Shown here one piece after another: positions 24,818-32,149 of a DNA stretch of 64,000 bases (within the stretch, counting starts at the first letter, position 1; each line of letters begins with the position of its first letter). Origin of the DNA: Synergistes jonesii (GTDB lineage Bacteria > Synergistota > Synergistia > Synergistales > Synergistaceae); contig NZ_JMKI01000016.1 in NCBI RefSeq assembly GCF_000712295.1, positions 1 to 64,000 of the forward strand, read 5' to 3'. A model generated the notes under the pieces. It did no database searches and was not told the DNA's origin. It saw only the letters and a program-made list of their open reading frames with translations. A program made the position numbers and the translations under genes.

Positions 24818-25951
24818 TTACACCAGATACCTTCCGCAGAAAGCGCCGCGATAGATATGGAGTATATCTTCCCTTTTGCTGTCGGTCGGGTTGGACGCGC
24901 GGCAGGCATCCTCCATCGCGGCATCCGCCAGCCTGCCCAGCTTCGCTTCGAATTCATCTCTGCCAATGCCAGCCGCTCCGATGGAGGTCGGTATATTTAT
25001 CTTGCCTATAAGGCTGCGTATGCTTCTGATAACGCTGAGCGCCGCCGGGCGCAGCGCCGACGTATCCAAGTCAAGGAAGGAGGCTATTTGCGCATAACGC
25101 TCGGCGGCCGGCGTCAACTTCGTGGTGCAGCCGGCATTGAACATCATAACATAAGGAAGGAGGATGCCGTTGGCGCGTCCGTGGGGGATGTGAAAGACCG
25201 CGCCCAACGCATGGGCCATAGCGTGATTCAGCCCCAATCCGGCGTTGCTGAACGCAACTCCGGCCATACAGGAGGCGTTATGCATAGCCTGACGCGCGTC
25301 GTAATCGTCAGGCTTTAAATAAACGGTATGAAGGTTGCCGCAGACAAGTTTTATCGCCTTCTCCGCCATCGCGTCGGAGAAATCTGTGTGTCCCTTGGAA
25401 ACAAAAGCTTCTACGGCGTGAGTGAGCACGTCGATTCCGGTATCTGCGGTAACTGAAGGAGGAACCGACATCACCAGCGACGCGTCGAGTATCGCGGCGT
25501 CGGGGAGAAGAAGATCGCTCGTGAGAGGATATTTAACCATTTTCTCAGCGTCGGTGATGACGGAATAGTTGCTCACCTCGGAGCCGGTGCCGCTTGTGGT
25601 GGGTATTATCGCCAAAAAGCAGTCGCCGATGCGTTCTTTCCCAAAGAAGCGTATAGCCTTTGCGACATCTATCACAGAGCCTCCGCCGAACGCCACTATA
25701 CAGTCTGGGCGGAACGACGCCGCCTCTTTCACTCCGGCGGCGATGATATGAGTGTCGGGATCCGGCTTCACCCCGGAGAAGATCAGGGAGTCTCCGCCGA
25801 CTTCGTCGACGGCCTCGGTAATATAACGCACTTTTTTACTTGCGCGCATAAACTCGTCCGTTACGATAAAGAACCTCTTTAGGCCGTTAAGCACAGCCAC
25901 AAGGGTACCCGGCCCCATATAAATCTTCGGTCCAAGATTAAAAACGCCCAT
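24818..25951 (-). CDS. eutG: EutG iron-containing alcohol dehydrogenase
   Basis: A 377-residue group III (Fe-dependent) alcohol dehydrogenase that reduces acetaldehyde to ethanol and recycles NAD+ in the compartment. The NAD-binding GGGSVIDVAKAI is near residue 95, the family signature TTSGTGSEVSNYSVIT near 140 and metal-ligand region ALDLNHAMAHALGAVFHIPHGRAN near 255-275 (the text reads GLGLNHAMAHALG). It is the first gene of the operon, 111 bases from the predicted transcription start, with a terminator in its leader. No targeting helix is obvious at either end. Confidence 0.95.
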   Translation of the reverse strand: MGVFNLGPKIYMGPGTLVAVLNGLKRFFIVTDEFMRASKKVRYITEAVDEVGGDSLIFSGVKPDPDTHIIAAGVKEAASFRPDCIVAFGGGSVIDVAKAIRFFGKERIGDCFLAIIPTTSGTGSEVSNYSVITDAEKMVKYPLTSDLLLPDAAILDASLVMSVPPSVTADTGIDVLTHAVEAFVSKGHTDFSDAMAEKAIKLVCGNLHTVYLKPDDYDARQAMHNASCMAGVAFSNAGLGLNHAMAHALGAVFHIPHGRANGILLPYVMMFNAGCTTKLTPAAERYAQIASFLDLDTSALRPAALSVIRSIRSLIGKINIPTSIGAAGIGRDEFEAKLGRLADAAMEDACRASNPTDSKREDILHIYRGAFCGRYLV

Positions 25952-25973
25952 CTTTACTCCTCATAAAGGCAAA

Positions 25974-26053
25974 AAAACAAAAAAGCGCCCTTGCCTAAAA
26001 GCAAGAACGCTACATCACATCCGCACAAATGTCTCTGCTACGTCACAGAAACA
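25974..26053 (-). promoter_or_regulatory. Dual-hairpin/terminator leader before eutG (EutV antitermination site)
   Basis: In leftward RNA order: P1 at 26053-26030, stem TGTTTCTGT/GCAGAGACA with hexaloop GACGTA; seven bases; P2 at 26022-26005, stem GGATGT/GCGTTC with hexaloop GATGTA, a weaker stem with three wobble pairs; then a terminator at 26011-25984, AGCGTTCTTGC/GCAAGGGCGCT around TTTTAG, ending in T6 and further T runs. Again the P2 right arm (26010-26005) is part of the terminator's left arm. Loop pair and geometry match the eutA leader. Confidence 0.82.
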
Positions 26054-26068
26054 CCACTACACGGAATG

Positions 26069-26096
26069 ATTATACTTGGTCGGTGCTTTTTGTCAA
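26069..26096 (-). promoter_or_regulatory. Promoter of the eut operon
   Basis: Leftward TTGACA (26096-26091), a 16-base spacer and TATAAT (26074-26069): both boxes are full consensus. Initiation is expected near 26062, giving a leader of about 111 bases. Such a strong promoter makes sense if control is by antitermination rather than by initiation. The stretch 26097-26207 shows no gene. Confidence 0.88.
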
Positions 26097-26207
26097 GATT
26101 TTTCTGTCGCGTGTCGTTGCGCCTGTGTCGCTGCTTCCAATTGTCGCCGTCGAGCGATGACGTCAGCGCATAAATGTTATGAGAAATATCGCGCGCGCAA
26201 AAAAGAT

Positions 26208-26279
26208 AACGGCGGAGCGATGAAGCGGCTATGCCGTTCAAACGGTATTTTATATGCCTTACGCAAACTATAGAAGCAT
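26208..26279. repeat. 72-bp dispersed repeat, copy 2
   Basis: It pairs with 5134-5205, with about 60 of 72 bases identical and no gaps. The conserved AACGGC...GCCGTT hairpin (26208-26237) reads leftward into a T-rich run. Its right edge is the exact point where the eutB stub ends, and its left edge is about 110 bases before the eut promoter. Confidence 0.7.
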
Positions 26280-26380
26280 CATGCGGTTACCACAGAGCGT
26301 TCTTCGTTAGCCTTGCCAAGAACATCCTTCGCGTCGTAAAAACTATAGGTACGACCGTAGAGTTTTGTTTTTAGAATCAT
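26279..26380 (-). pseudogene. eutB: 5' stub of a second eutB
   Basis: Leftward from ATG 26380 the frame reads MILKTKLYGRTYSFYDAKD, VLGKANEERS, then four unrelated residues and a stop at 26279. The first 30 residues align with the intact EutB start (MKLKTRLFGHDYEFKSLRE, VMAKANEEKS). It is the N-terminus of a different, more A/T-rich eutB allele, cut where the 72-bp repeat begins. It shares no long DNA identity with the intact gene, so it is not a recent partial duplication. Confidence 0.8.
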
Positions 26381-26384
26381 ATGC

Positions 26385-26495
26385 TTACATTCCAAAGATT
26401 TTTGGCAATATAAGTTTCGGCAGTGTTAGAGAGAGTGCAGGCCAGTATGTAGTGACTACCAACGTCGGTACTTAAGCAAAAATAATAAGTATCAT
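26385..26495 (-). pseudogene. C-terminal relic of a TRAP large permease (DctM)
   Basis: Leftward, 26495-26385 reads MILIIFA-stop-VPTLVVTTYWPAL, then SLTLPKLILPKIFGM and a stop. It aligns with the end of the DctM at 38603-39943 (FGWIPVLIVTTYVPAL, SLFLPRLILG); the internal stop replaces the conserved Trp. The stop lies four bases before the eutB stub, so the two were once neighbours in an operon. Confidence 0.72.
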
Positions 26496-26508
26496 GATAG
26501 GGAGTTTT

Positions 26509-26872
26509 CTATTTCACTGAATTAACGAGCTGCGGCATGGTATCTTTGCCAATATTCTTTGTAAATTTAGACCATGTTTTAGCTTTTACCTGGCTTACGT
26601 ATACAGTAAGTTGTTTGTCATTCAGCTTAATTATCTCTACAATTTTTGAAGAAATACGACTGTGGACCGAAAACCTTTGGAAGATCTTTATAATCCTTTG
26701 CTAAGGTACGGTATGCTAAAAACCAGAATTTTTTGCAAAATGGCGGCACATCAAGCGTGATATTCGCATAAATATCTTCTTTCGACGGGTTACAGGAGAA
26801 CAGGCAATTTCTTAATACTATTATACAAAAAAGTCCGCGACAAAACAGCGCTTGAGCCCGTTTGGATGACAA
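26509..26872 (-). pseudogene. Frameshifted small gene of unknown function
   Basis: The leftward frame from 26872 runs through ITLDVPPFCKKFWFLAYRTL and KDLPKVFGPQSYFF, and stops at 26627. A second frame continues from the A-run near 26637 as SSKIVEIIKLNDKQLTVYVS, WSKFTKNIGKDTMPQLVN and stops at 26509. Joined, they give about 120 residues, possibly with an N-terminal membrane or lipoprotein-like segment (FCIIVLRNCLFSC). I do not recognise the family. The low GC sets it apart from the eut genes. Confidence 0.5.
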
Positions 26873-27194
26873 TACTCCGGCATGCCTCCGCCTTTCTTTC
26901 GGAGGAAGACTATTTTACTGTATGGCACTTTTTAAAATACCATTTTGAAGCTTGACAATCCACACCATATTAATTAAGGTATACTTATTAAGATTAATAA
27001 ATATTTTATACAAGAAAGTGTGCGTTAAGTATATTGGGAATTATTAAATGAGCCACAGTATGGTTTGAAAAATCGGCAAAGTGCGTTGGGCAGGCGGGTA
27101 TAAAGCCGATGGATATCTAAATCATAGCAAAAAGGTCTAAAAATAACCTTAGCGAATCAGAGACAGTAAATCCACAAGAAAGAAGTGATCAACG
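26873..27194. other. Gene-free AT-rich stretch
   Basis: No coding signal in any frame. A TTGACA near 26955 and TATACT near 26983 are too far apart (22 bases) for a standard promoter. The AT-rich ATTAATTAAGGTATACTTATT region resembles part of the site upstream of the GntR gene (ATATTAAGGTAT near 36752). The stretch probably marks the left edge of the low-GC island. Confidence 0.4.
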
Positions 27195-27407
27195 ATGTTC
27201 AATCCGACCGTCAACACAAAATTTATCGGGCTTTTCGGCAATCCGCTGGGGCAAAGCGCGGCGGCTTATCTGCACAACAGCGTCTATCAGGCGCTGGACA
27301 TGGACTGCTTTTACGCGCCGTACGAAATCGAAATAGAGGACATCGAGCATGTCGTAAAGAATCTCAAGAGATTCCATTTCGGCGGCGCCTCTGTGACGAG
27401 TGCTTAG
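27195..27407 (+). pseudogene. N-terminal stub of a shikimate dehydrogenase-like gene
   Basis: The first 70 residues (NTKFIGLFGNPLGQSAAAYL, HNSVYQALDMDCFYAPYEIE) are the substrate-binding domain start of AroE/YdiB enzymes, with the GNPLGQS motif. After FHFGGASVT, where the family has the conserved N-V-T-x-P-x-K, it reaches S-A-stop. The NADP domain and most of the rest are gone. Within the low-GC island, it may have been the first gene of the quinate/shikimate-type cluster that follows. Confidence 0.78.
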
Positions 27408-27501
27408 CCGCTCCAGGAAATACTTCGCGGAGCACGGCATCGTATAGTGGTTTTGGACGGAGCCATATGGATTAAAAACTTATAAATTTGAGGTGAATTT
27501 C

Positions 27502-27969
27502 ATGAAGATAGCAGCAAAAAGATTGAAGCAGATTGGTATGGTGGTGACGGATATCGACAGGGCAATTGAGCATTGGGGCTGCCTTGGTGCTGGGGGGTTC
27601 CGAAAATTTTTCCTGAGTTCCTCACGAGGTACATGCGGACCGGTATTTAAGAACGGTCAGCCGCATCAGATCGAATCATCAATGGCGGTTGCAGATTTTA
27701 ACGGCGTGCAGATTGAGCTGATGCAGCCGCTCGACGACCAAAGCATCTATTATGATTTCCTTCAGGAATGCGGAGCCGGGCTTCATCATCTTTGCTTTGA
27801 TACCGATGACATTCCGTTCGATGAACTGAATGCCTATATGAAAGAAAGATACGGAGATCCGATATTCAACGGAATAGGCGCACTTATGAAGTTCGCATAT
27901 TATGATTGCCGCAAAGATATGGGAGCTTTCATAGAAGTAGTAACCCAAAAGCCGGAAACAATTTGTTAA
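27502..27969 (+). CDS. VOC-superfamily (glyoxalase-like) protein
   Basis: A 155-residue protein with two beta-alpha-beta-beta-beta modules of the vicinal-oxygen-chelate fold. It begins RLKQIGMVVTDIDRAIEHWG, and later has GLHHLCFDTDDI and GAFIEVVTQ, where His and Glu metal ligands fit. The usual first metal-ligand His (as in HIGIVV) is Gln here, so metal use may differ. ATG 27502 follows GAGGTG at six bases; a GTG three codons earlier is inside that site. The nearest functional types are methylmalonyl-CoA epimerase and lactoylglutathione lyase, but the reaction is not assignable. Confidence 0.82.
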   Translation: MKIAAKRLKQIGMVVTDIDRAIEHWGCLGAGGFRKFFLSSSRGTCGPVFKNGQPHQIESSMAVADFNGVQIELMQPLDDQSIYYDFLQECGAGLHHLCFDTDDIPFDELNAYMKERYGDPIFNGIGALMKFAYYDCRKDMGAFIEVVTQKPETIC

Positions 27970-28075
27970 CCAACCAACAGAAACGGAAATTCGGTTATCG
28001 ACGATATTTTTGCAAGAATTATATGATACACAACAATGCTGTCATGTATTGACATAAATAAAGGCGGTGGTTTTT

Positions 28076-29026
28076 TTGAAGTATATTAATGTTATGGGGT
28101 TGCCAAAACCCGTGAGTGAATTGGTTATGGGAACATTGTTCGGAGATACCAAGCAACAGGAACTGTTCAACGATGTTATGAATGCCTATGTCGAAGCCGG
28201 CGGAAACATATTGGACACAGGTCGTTTTTACGGCGCTCGTACCGAATCGGAAGTGTGCATTCGTGAATGGCTTCATGCATATCCGGAGATGCGTTCTAAA
28301 ATTATGATTATGGATAAGTGCTGTCATCCGTTTATCAACAGAAAAGGCTACTACGGACCGGACAGCCGTTGGCGTTTTTCGGGTGAGTTCGTAACGGAAG
28401 ACTTGGAATACAGCTTGGATCGCATGGACGTTGAATATATGGACATCTACATGCCGCACAGAGATAAAGAAGACGTCCCTGTCGGAGAAATTATGGATCG
28501 TCTTGAAAGACATCGTAAAGAAGGTAAAATTATCGCCTATGGTGTCAGCAACTGGAGAATTCCAAGAGTTGAAGAAGCCGTGAAATATTGCAAAGAACAC
28601 AATTATCAGGGCTTGTCCATGAGCAGTCCGTCTTACAGTCTGGCTACTATGCCCGAAACTTGCTGGAAAAGCACCATCTACATCAACGATGAGCAGGCAA
28701 GATACTACACAGATCAACTTGATATGCCGATCTTCTCATGGAGTTCACAGGGAAGCGGATTCTTTGCCGAAGCGGCAGACACAAATCAGATATATACCTC
28801 CGACGCGAATGCAGAAAAGATGAAACGTGCAAAAGAACTTGCAACGGAACATGGTGTCAGTGCCTTAAACATCGCTTTGGCGTATATTCTCAATCAGGGC
28901 TTGAAAATTGCGGCAATCATCGGTCCGCGCCAAAAGAGCGAAGTCCTCAACAGTGTCGCCGCAACAGATATTAAGCTCACGTCTGCGGACATCGAGTATT
29001 TGAGCTTGCGTTCGAATCATCGCTAA
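28076..29026 (+). CDS. Aldo/keto reductase
   Basis: The 316-residue TIM-barrel oxidoreductase is of the broader Tas/YdhF-like group. The catalytic tetrad can be seen: Asp and Tyr in NILDTGRFYGARTE, Lys in IMIMDKCCH and His in YMDIYMPHRD. C-terminal NADPH-binding is in AAIIGPRQKSEVLNSVAA. I choose TTG 28076, five bases after a GGCGGTGG ribosome site, rather than GTG 28067. It belongs to a low-GC run of rightward genes with the isomerase at 29603 and the TRAP transporter, and probably reduces a keto intermediate. Confidence 0.87.
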   Translation: MKYINVMGLPKPVSELVMGTLFGDTKQQELFNDVMNAYVEAGGNILDTGRFYGARTESEVCIREWLHAYPEMRSKIMIMDKCCHPFINRKGYYGPDSRWRFSGEFVTEDLEYSLDRMDVEYMDIYMPHRDKEDVPVGEIMDRLERHRKEGKIIAYGVSNWRIPRVEEAVKYCKEHNYQGLSMSSPSYSLATMPETCWKSTIYINDEQARYYTDQLDMPIFSWSSQGSGFFAEAADTNQIYTSDANAEKMKRAKELATEHGVSALNIALAYILNQGLKIAAIIGPRQKSEVLNSVAATDIKLTSADIEYLSLRSNHR

Positions 29027-29061
29027 ATTCAGGCATATATTACGTTTGAAGTGTAATCGGC

Positions 29062-29568
29062 ATGAGTAGCCTCGACTTTTCCGCTTCCGAACAAAAGATA
29101 AAACGCCTTCGGAACATAAATTATTTTATTCTTTCGGCATTTGTCTTTTTGTTCTACTTCATATACGAACGGACTTTGGCTGCTGCGTGGCCGGGGCTGT
29201 CGGGATACCCGCTTGTTTCTCTCTGTATTTTCTTTGAAGTTGCATTTGTGGCGGTAGTTCGTAAAATATATATGAACTATGCGAAAACCTTGCGTTATGT
29301 TGTTGCAGACGAAGGACTCTGTCACCATATCTGGAATAGCGAAGTGTTTTATCCTTGGAAAGATTTTTGCAGAGCAAGAACAGATACATCGGTCTCGATG
29401 GCATTCTGCTCTGTTAGATTTCAGATGAAAAACGGACAGAATATTCTTCTTGATCAAAAAATTGACGGTATTGGTCGGCTCACGCATGAAGTGCTGTTAC
29501 ACATCAAAGATCATGCCGAATTGGAGAATGGTTTGTTGGAAAGAATAAATCTTATGCGGAATTTGTAG
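29062..29568 (+). CDS. Two-helix membrane protein with a PH-like cytoplasmic domain
   Basis: Unrecognised protein of 168 residues. Two hydrophobic helices at about 20-38 (INYFILSAFVFLFYFIY) and 47-65 (GYPLVSLCIFFEVAFVAVV) are followed by about 100 soluble residues whose strand pattern (LRYVVADEGLCHHIWNSEVF, YPWKDFC, VSMAFCSVRF) resembles bacterial PH (bPH/YcxB-like) domains. It sits between the aldo/keto reductase and the isomerase, with only 35 bases on either side, so it is in the same transcript. Function unknown. Confidence 0.65.
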   Translation: MSSLDFSASEQKIKRLRNINYFILSAFVFLFYFIYERTLAAAWPGLSGYPLVSLCIFFEVAFVAVVRKIYMNYAKTLRYVVADEGLCHHIWNSEVFYPWKDFCRARTDTSVSMAFCSVRFQMKNGQNILLDQKIDGIGRLTHEVLLHIKDHAELENGLLERINLMRNL

Positions 29569-29602
29569 TCTGCGTGATGCGAATAAAGAAAGGAGTGAGA
29601 AT

Positions 29603-30445
29603 ATGGCTAAATATTCACTGGTTCATTTGACAAATGCAGTGTGTAATCCAGTAGATATGCTCTATGTTGCCGCAGAAGCAGGCTTTGATTGTGTAAGCTA
29701 TCGAGTGATCCCTACACGTACAGGCGAAACCGCACCGGAAGCCGTAAGTGTATCGAAAGTCGGACAAACCGTCTTTGATTTGGTAAAAGATCGGGAGATG
29801 GTTGCCAAGATCAAACATGCCGCTCAGGAAACCGGGGTTATGCTCAACGACACGGAAAACGCCCGTATTTTCGACGGCGGAGATGTGAAAAACTATGAGG
29901 CCGATTTGGAAGTAGTTGCGGAGCTTGGCATCAAGCATATCTTGACGAACATCTGGTCACACCACAGAAGTTTCTACACCGACCAATACGGGTGTCTATG
30001 TGATTTGGCAAAGCAATTTGACATATCCGTAAATTTGGAATTCGTAACATGGGCCGGCGTTCGGGACTTGAAAGATGCCGCTGATTTGTTAAGAGCGGTG
30101 AACTGCGACAATATGGGCATTGTGGTGGATACATTGCACTTTTATCGCTCACGCGTGGATTTTTCTGAATTGGACAAACTCCCGCAACAGTGGTTTCGTT
30201 ACACACATCTGTGTGATTGTCCTGCGGAAATTCCGTCAAATACAGATGAACTTATTCGCACCGGGTTGGAAGAAAGACTCTTCCCCGGCGAGGGATGCTT
30301 TGATTTCAAGCTTTTGATGTCGAAGATTCCGAATGCCGTTCGCGGCATAGAAGTTCCGAATAAGCTTCGTCTTGCCGATATGGGATATGCAAAATATGCA
30401 ACAGCCGCTTTGCGGGCAACAAAGAATTATTTCGGTGAATTTTAG
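29603..30445 (+). CDS. Sugar phosphate isomerase/epimerase-type TIM-barrel enzyme
   Basis: The 280-residue AP-endonuclease-2/xylose-isomerase-like barrel has metal-ligand candidates in NLEFVTWAGVRDL (Glu), GIVVDTLHFYRSR (Asp, His) and THLCDCP (His, Asp), with Glu near the end in GIEVP. The fold includes sugar epimerases, inosose dehydratase and 3-dehydroshikimate dehydratase. Next to an AroE-like stub, a VOC protein and an organic-acid TRAP transporter, a 3-dehydroshikimate-dehydratase or related role is an inference. The ribosome site AAAGGAGTG gives a firm start. Confidence 0.85.
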   Translation: MAKYSLVHLTNAVCNPVDMLYVAAEAGFDCVSYRVIPTRTGETAPEAVSVSKVGQTVFDLVKDREMVAKIKHAAQETGVMLNDTENARIFDGGDVKNYEADLEVVAELGIKHILTNIWSHHRSFYTDQYGCLCDLAKQFDISVNLEFVTWAGVRDLKDAADLLRAVNCDNMGIVVDTLHFYRSRVDFSELDKLPQQWFRYTHLCDCPAEIPSNTDELIRTGLEERLFPGEGCFDFKLLMSKIPNAVRGIEVPNKLRLADMGYAKYATAALRATKNYFGEF

Positions 30446-30558
30446 TCGTCAAAAAGACGAATATTGTGTTTCACAACCTACTTGTTGGTTTCGATTTTCG
30501 GTCATTGCCGGGAATCTGCCAAATAGAAAAAATATCTTAAAAAAGTGAGGATGTAATA

Positions 30559-31632
30559 ATGAAATCAAGTTTGCGTTTTGGTCTGAAAGTAGCTTTGTGT
30601 GTGGTAATGGTACTCTCGTTGGGGTTTGCAACTTCTGCGAAAATTGCGAGCGCAGCAGAATTGGAGTCTCGTACTTTTGTCTTTGCTCATACCGGGGCAC
30701 CGGGTTCGACCAATGAATTCTGGGCAGAAACATTTAAAGCTCTCCTTGATAAGTACAGCGGTGGAAAACTGAAAGTCGATATATTTGGTTCAAGCCAGTT
30801 GGGCGATGATATTTCCATTTGCTCAGATGTCCAAGCAGGTGCCGTGGACTTTCAGGTTTGTTCGCCTGCGGCTCTCACGAACATCGTCCCCGCAGGTTAT
30901 GTCTTCGATATGCCGTTCCTTTTCTCCGATGTAAAAACAGCGCGTGCAGCACTTGCCGATAAGGCGTTCTTCAAAGAAGTCGGTGCAGGTTTCGAAAAAG
31001 CAGGAATGAAGCTCTTCCCGCTCTTTGACACATGGTTCAGAGAACTCACCAGCAACAAGAATATTACCTCATTTGAAAGCTTAAAGGGTGTTTCGTTGCG
31101 TACAATGAACAATGCAGTTCACCTTAATTTCTGGCGTGCATTGGGTTGCGCTCCCACACCGATGGCAACTTCCGAAATCTATATGGCTCTTGAACAGGGC
31201 ATGATTGACGGTCAGGAAAACCCCTACGGACAGCTTGTCGACAAGAAGCTCTTCGATGTTCAGAAATATGTTACAAACAGCAACCATATCTTCTATGTCG
31301 GAAATTCATGCATTAGCTTGAAAACATGGAACAGCCTATCGCCGGAAGCACAGAAAATCATGTGGCGTGCAGCTGAAGAAACAACAAAGAGAACATACGA
31401 ATTTGTCGACAAGAACGAGAAAACCGCATTTAATAAGCTTATCAACGAAAAGGGTATGAAATTCATCGATTTTGATAAGATCCCCGGTCTTCGTGAAGCT
31501 TGCCGCAAAGCAACATTCGATGTCGCATACAAAGATATATCCGAAAAAATCGGTAACGCTCTGTTGGATAAGTGGATTGCCGCGGCAGGAAGAAAAGTCC
31601 CTATTGTGAAAGGTAAATTAAAGAATGAGTAA
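30559..31632 (+). CDS. TRAP transporter substrate-binding protein DctP
   Basis: Periplasmic solute-binding protein of 357 residues with an N-terminal signal (FGLKVALCVVMVLSLGFATS..., cleavage near SAKIASAAE). The DctP fold is recognised by GTNEFWAETFKALLDKYSGGKLKVDIFGSSQLGDD (split here), SLRTMNN with the carboxylate-binding Arg near 175, and QGMIDGQENPYGQL. It is followed by DctQ (8-base overlap) and DctM. Ligands are usually C4-dicarboxylates, sialic acid or sugar acids. The ligand here is unknown. Confidence 0.93.
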   Translation: MKSSLRFGLKVALCVVMVLSLGFATSAKIASAAELESRTFVFAHTGAPGSTNEFWAETFKALLDKYSGGKLKVDIFGSSQLGDDISICSDVQAGAVDFQVCSPAALTNIVPAGYVFDMPFLFSDVKTARAALADKAFFKEVGAGFEKAGMKLFPLFDTWFRELTSNKNITSFESLKGVSLRTMNNAVHLNFWRALGCAPTPMATSEIYMALEQGMIDGQENPYGQLVDKKLFDVQKYVTNSNHIFYVGNSCISLKTWNSLSPEAQKIMWRAAEETTKRTYEFVDKNEKTAFNKLINEKGMKFIDFDKIPGLREACRKATFDVAYKDISEKIGNALLDKWIAAAGRKVPIVKGKLKNE

Positions 31633-32149
31633 CGAATCAAATGTAGTGATCAGGTTTCTCAAATGGCTTGACACCTATTTTGAAATTGTTTATATCGCCG
31701 GAGCGATTCTGTCGATAACGGCTGTCCTGACCGCCCAAATCATAGCTCGCAGTATCTTCGGATATTCGATACTCTGGTCTGAAGAACTCTGCCGCCACAT
31801 GTTTATCATCATGGGTATTTGGGCGTTTCCTCTCTCGATTCGTGAAAATACGGCTATCAAGTTTGACATAATCATGCTCAAGATGAGCGAAAAGATGAAA
31901 CTTATCTTGAGTTGTTTCTCAAACTTTCTCATTGCCGTTTATTTTTCAATACTGTTGCCCTACGGTTTTAAGGTAACTGCAAGTCAGGCAACAACGACAT
32001 CAACGGCGTTGCCCTACGCCATGAGCTTCATTTATATGTGGCTCATGGTTGGGACAGCACTGATACTCATAAGATCAGTTGAAGTCATAGTCCTCAACTG
32101 CATTAAGCTCAAACGTATGTCCGGAAAAGAGGGAAAATCACCATGTTAG
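31625..32149 (+). CDS. TRAP transporter small permease DctQ
   Basis: A 174-residue small membrane subunit with four hydrophobic helices. It contains AQIIARSIFGYSILWSEELCRHMFIIMGIWAF, where WSEEL and the following acidic residue are typical of DctQ. It overlaps dctP by eight bases and dctM by seven. It bridges the binding protein and the large permease in the Na+-driven symporter. Confidence 0.92.
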   Translation: MSNESNVVIRFLKWLDTYFEIVYIAGAILSITAVLTAQIIARSIFGYSILWSEELCRHMFIIMGIWAFPLSIRENTAIKFDIIMLKMSEKMKLILSCFSNFLIAVYFSILLPYGFKVTASQATTTSTALPYAMSFIYMWLMVGTALILIRSVEVIVLNCIKLKRMSGKEGKSPC

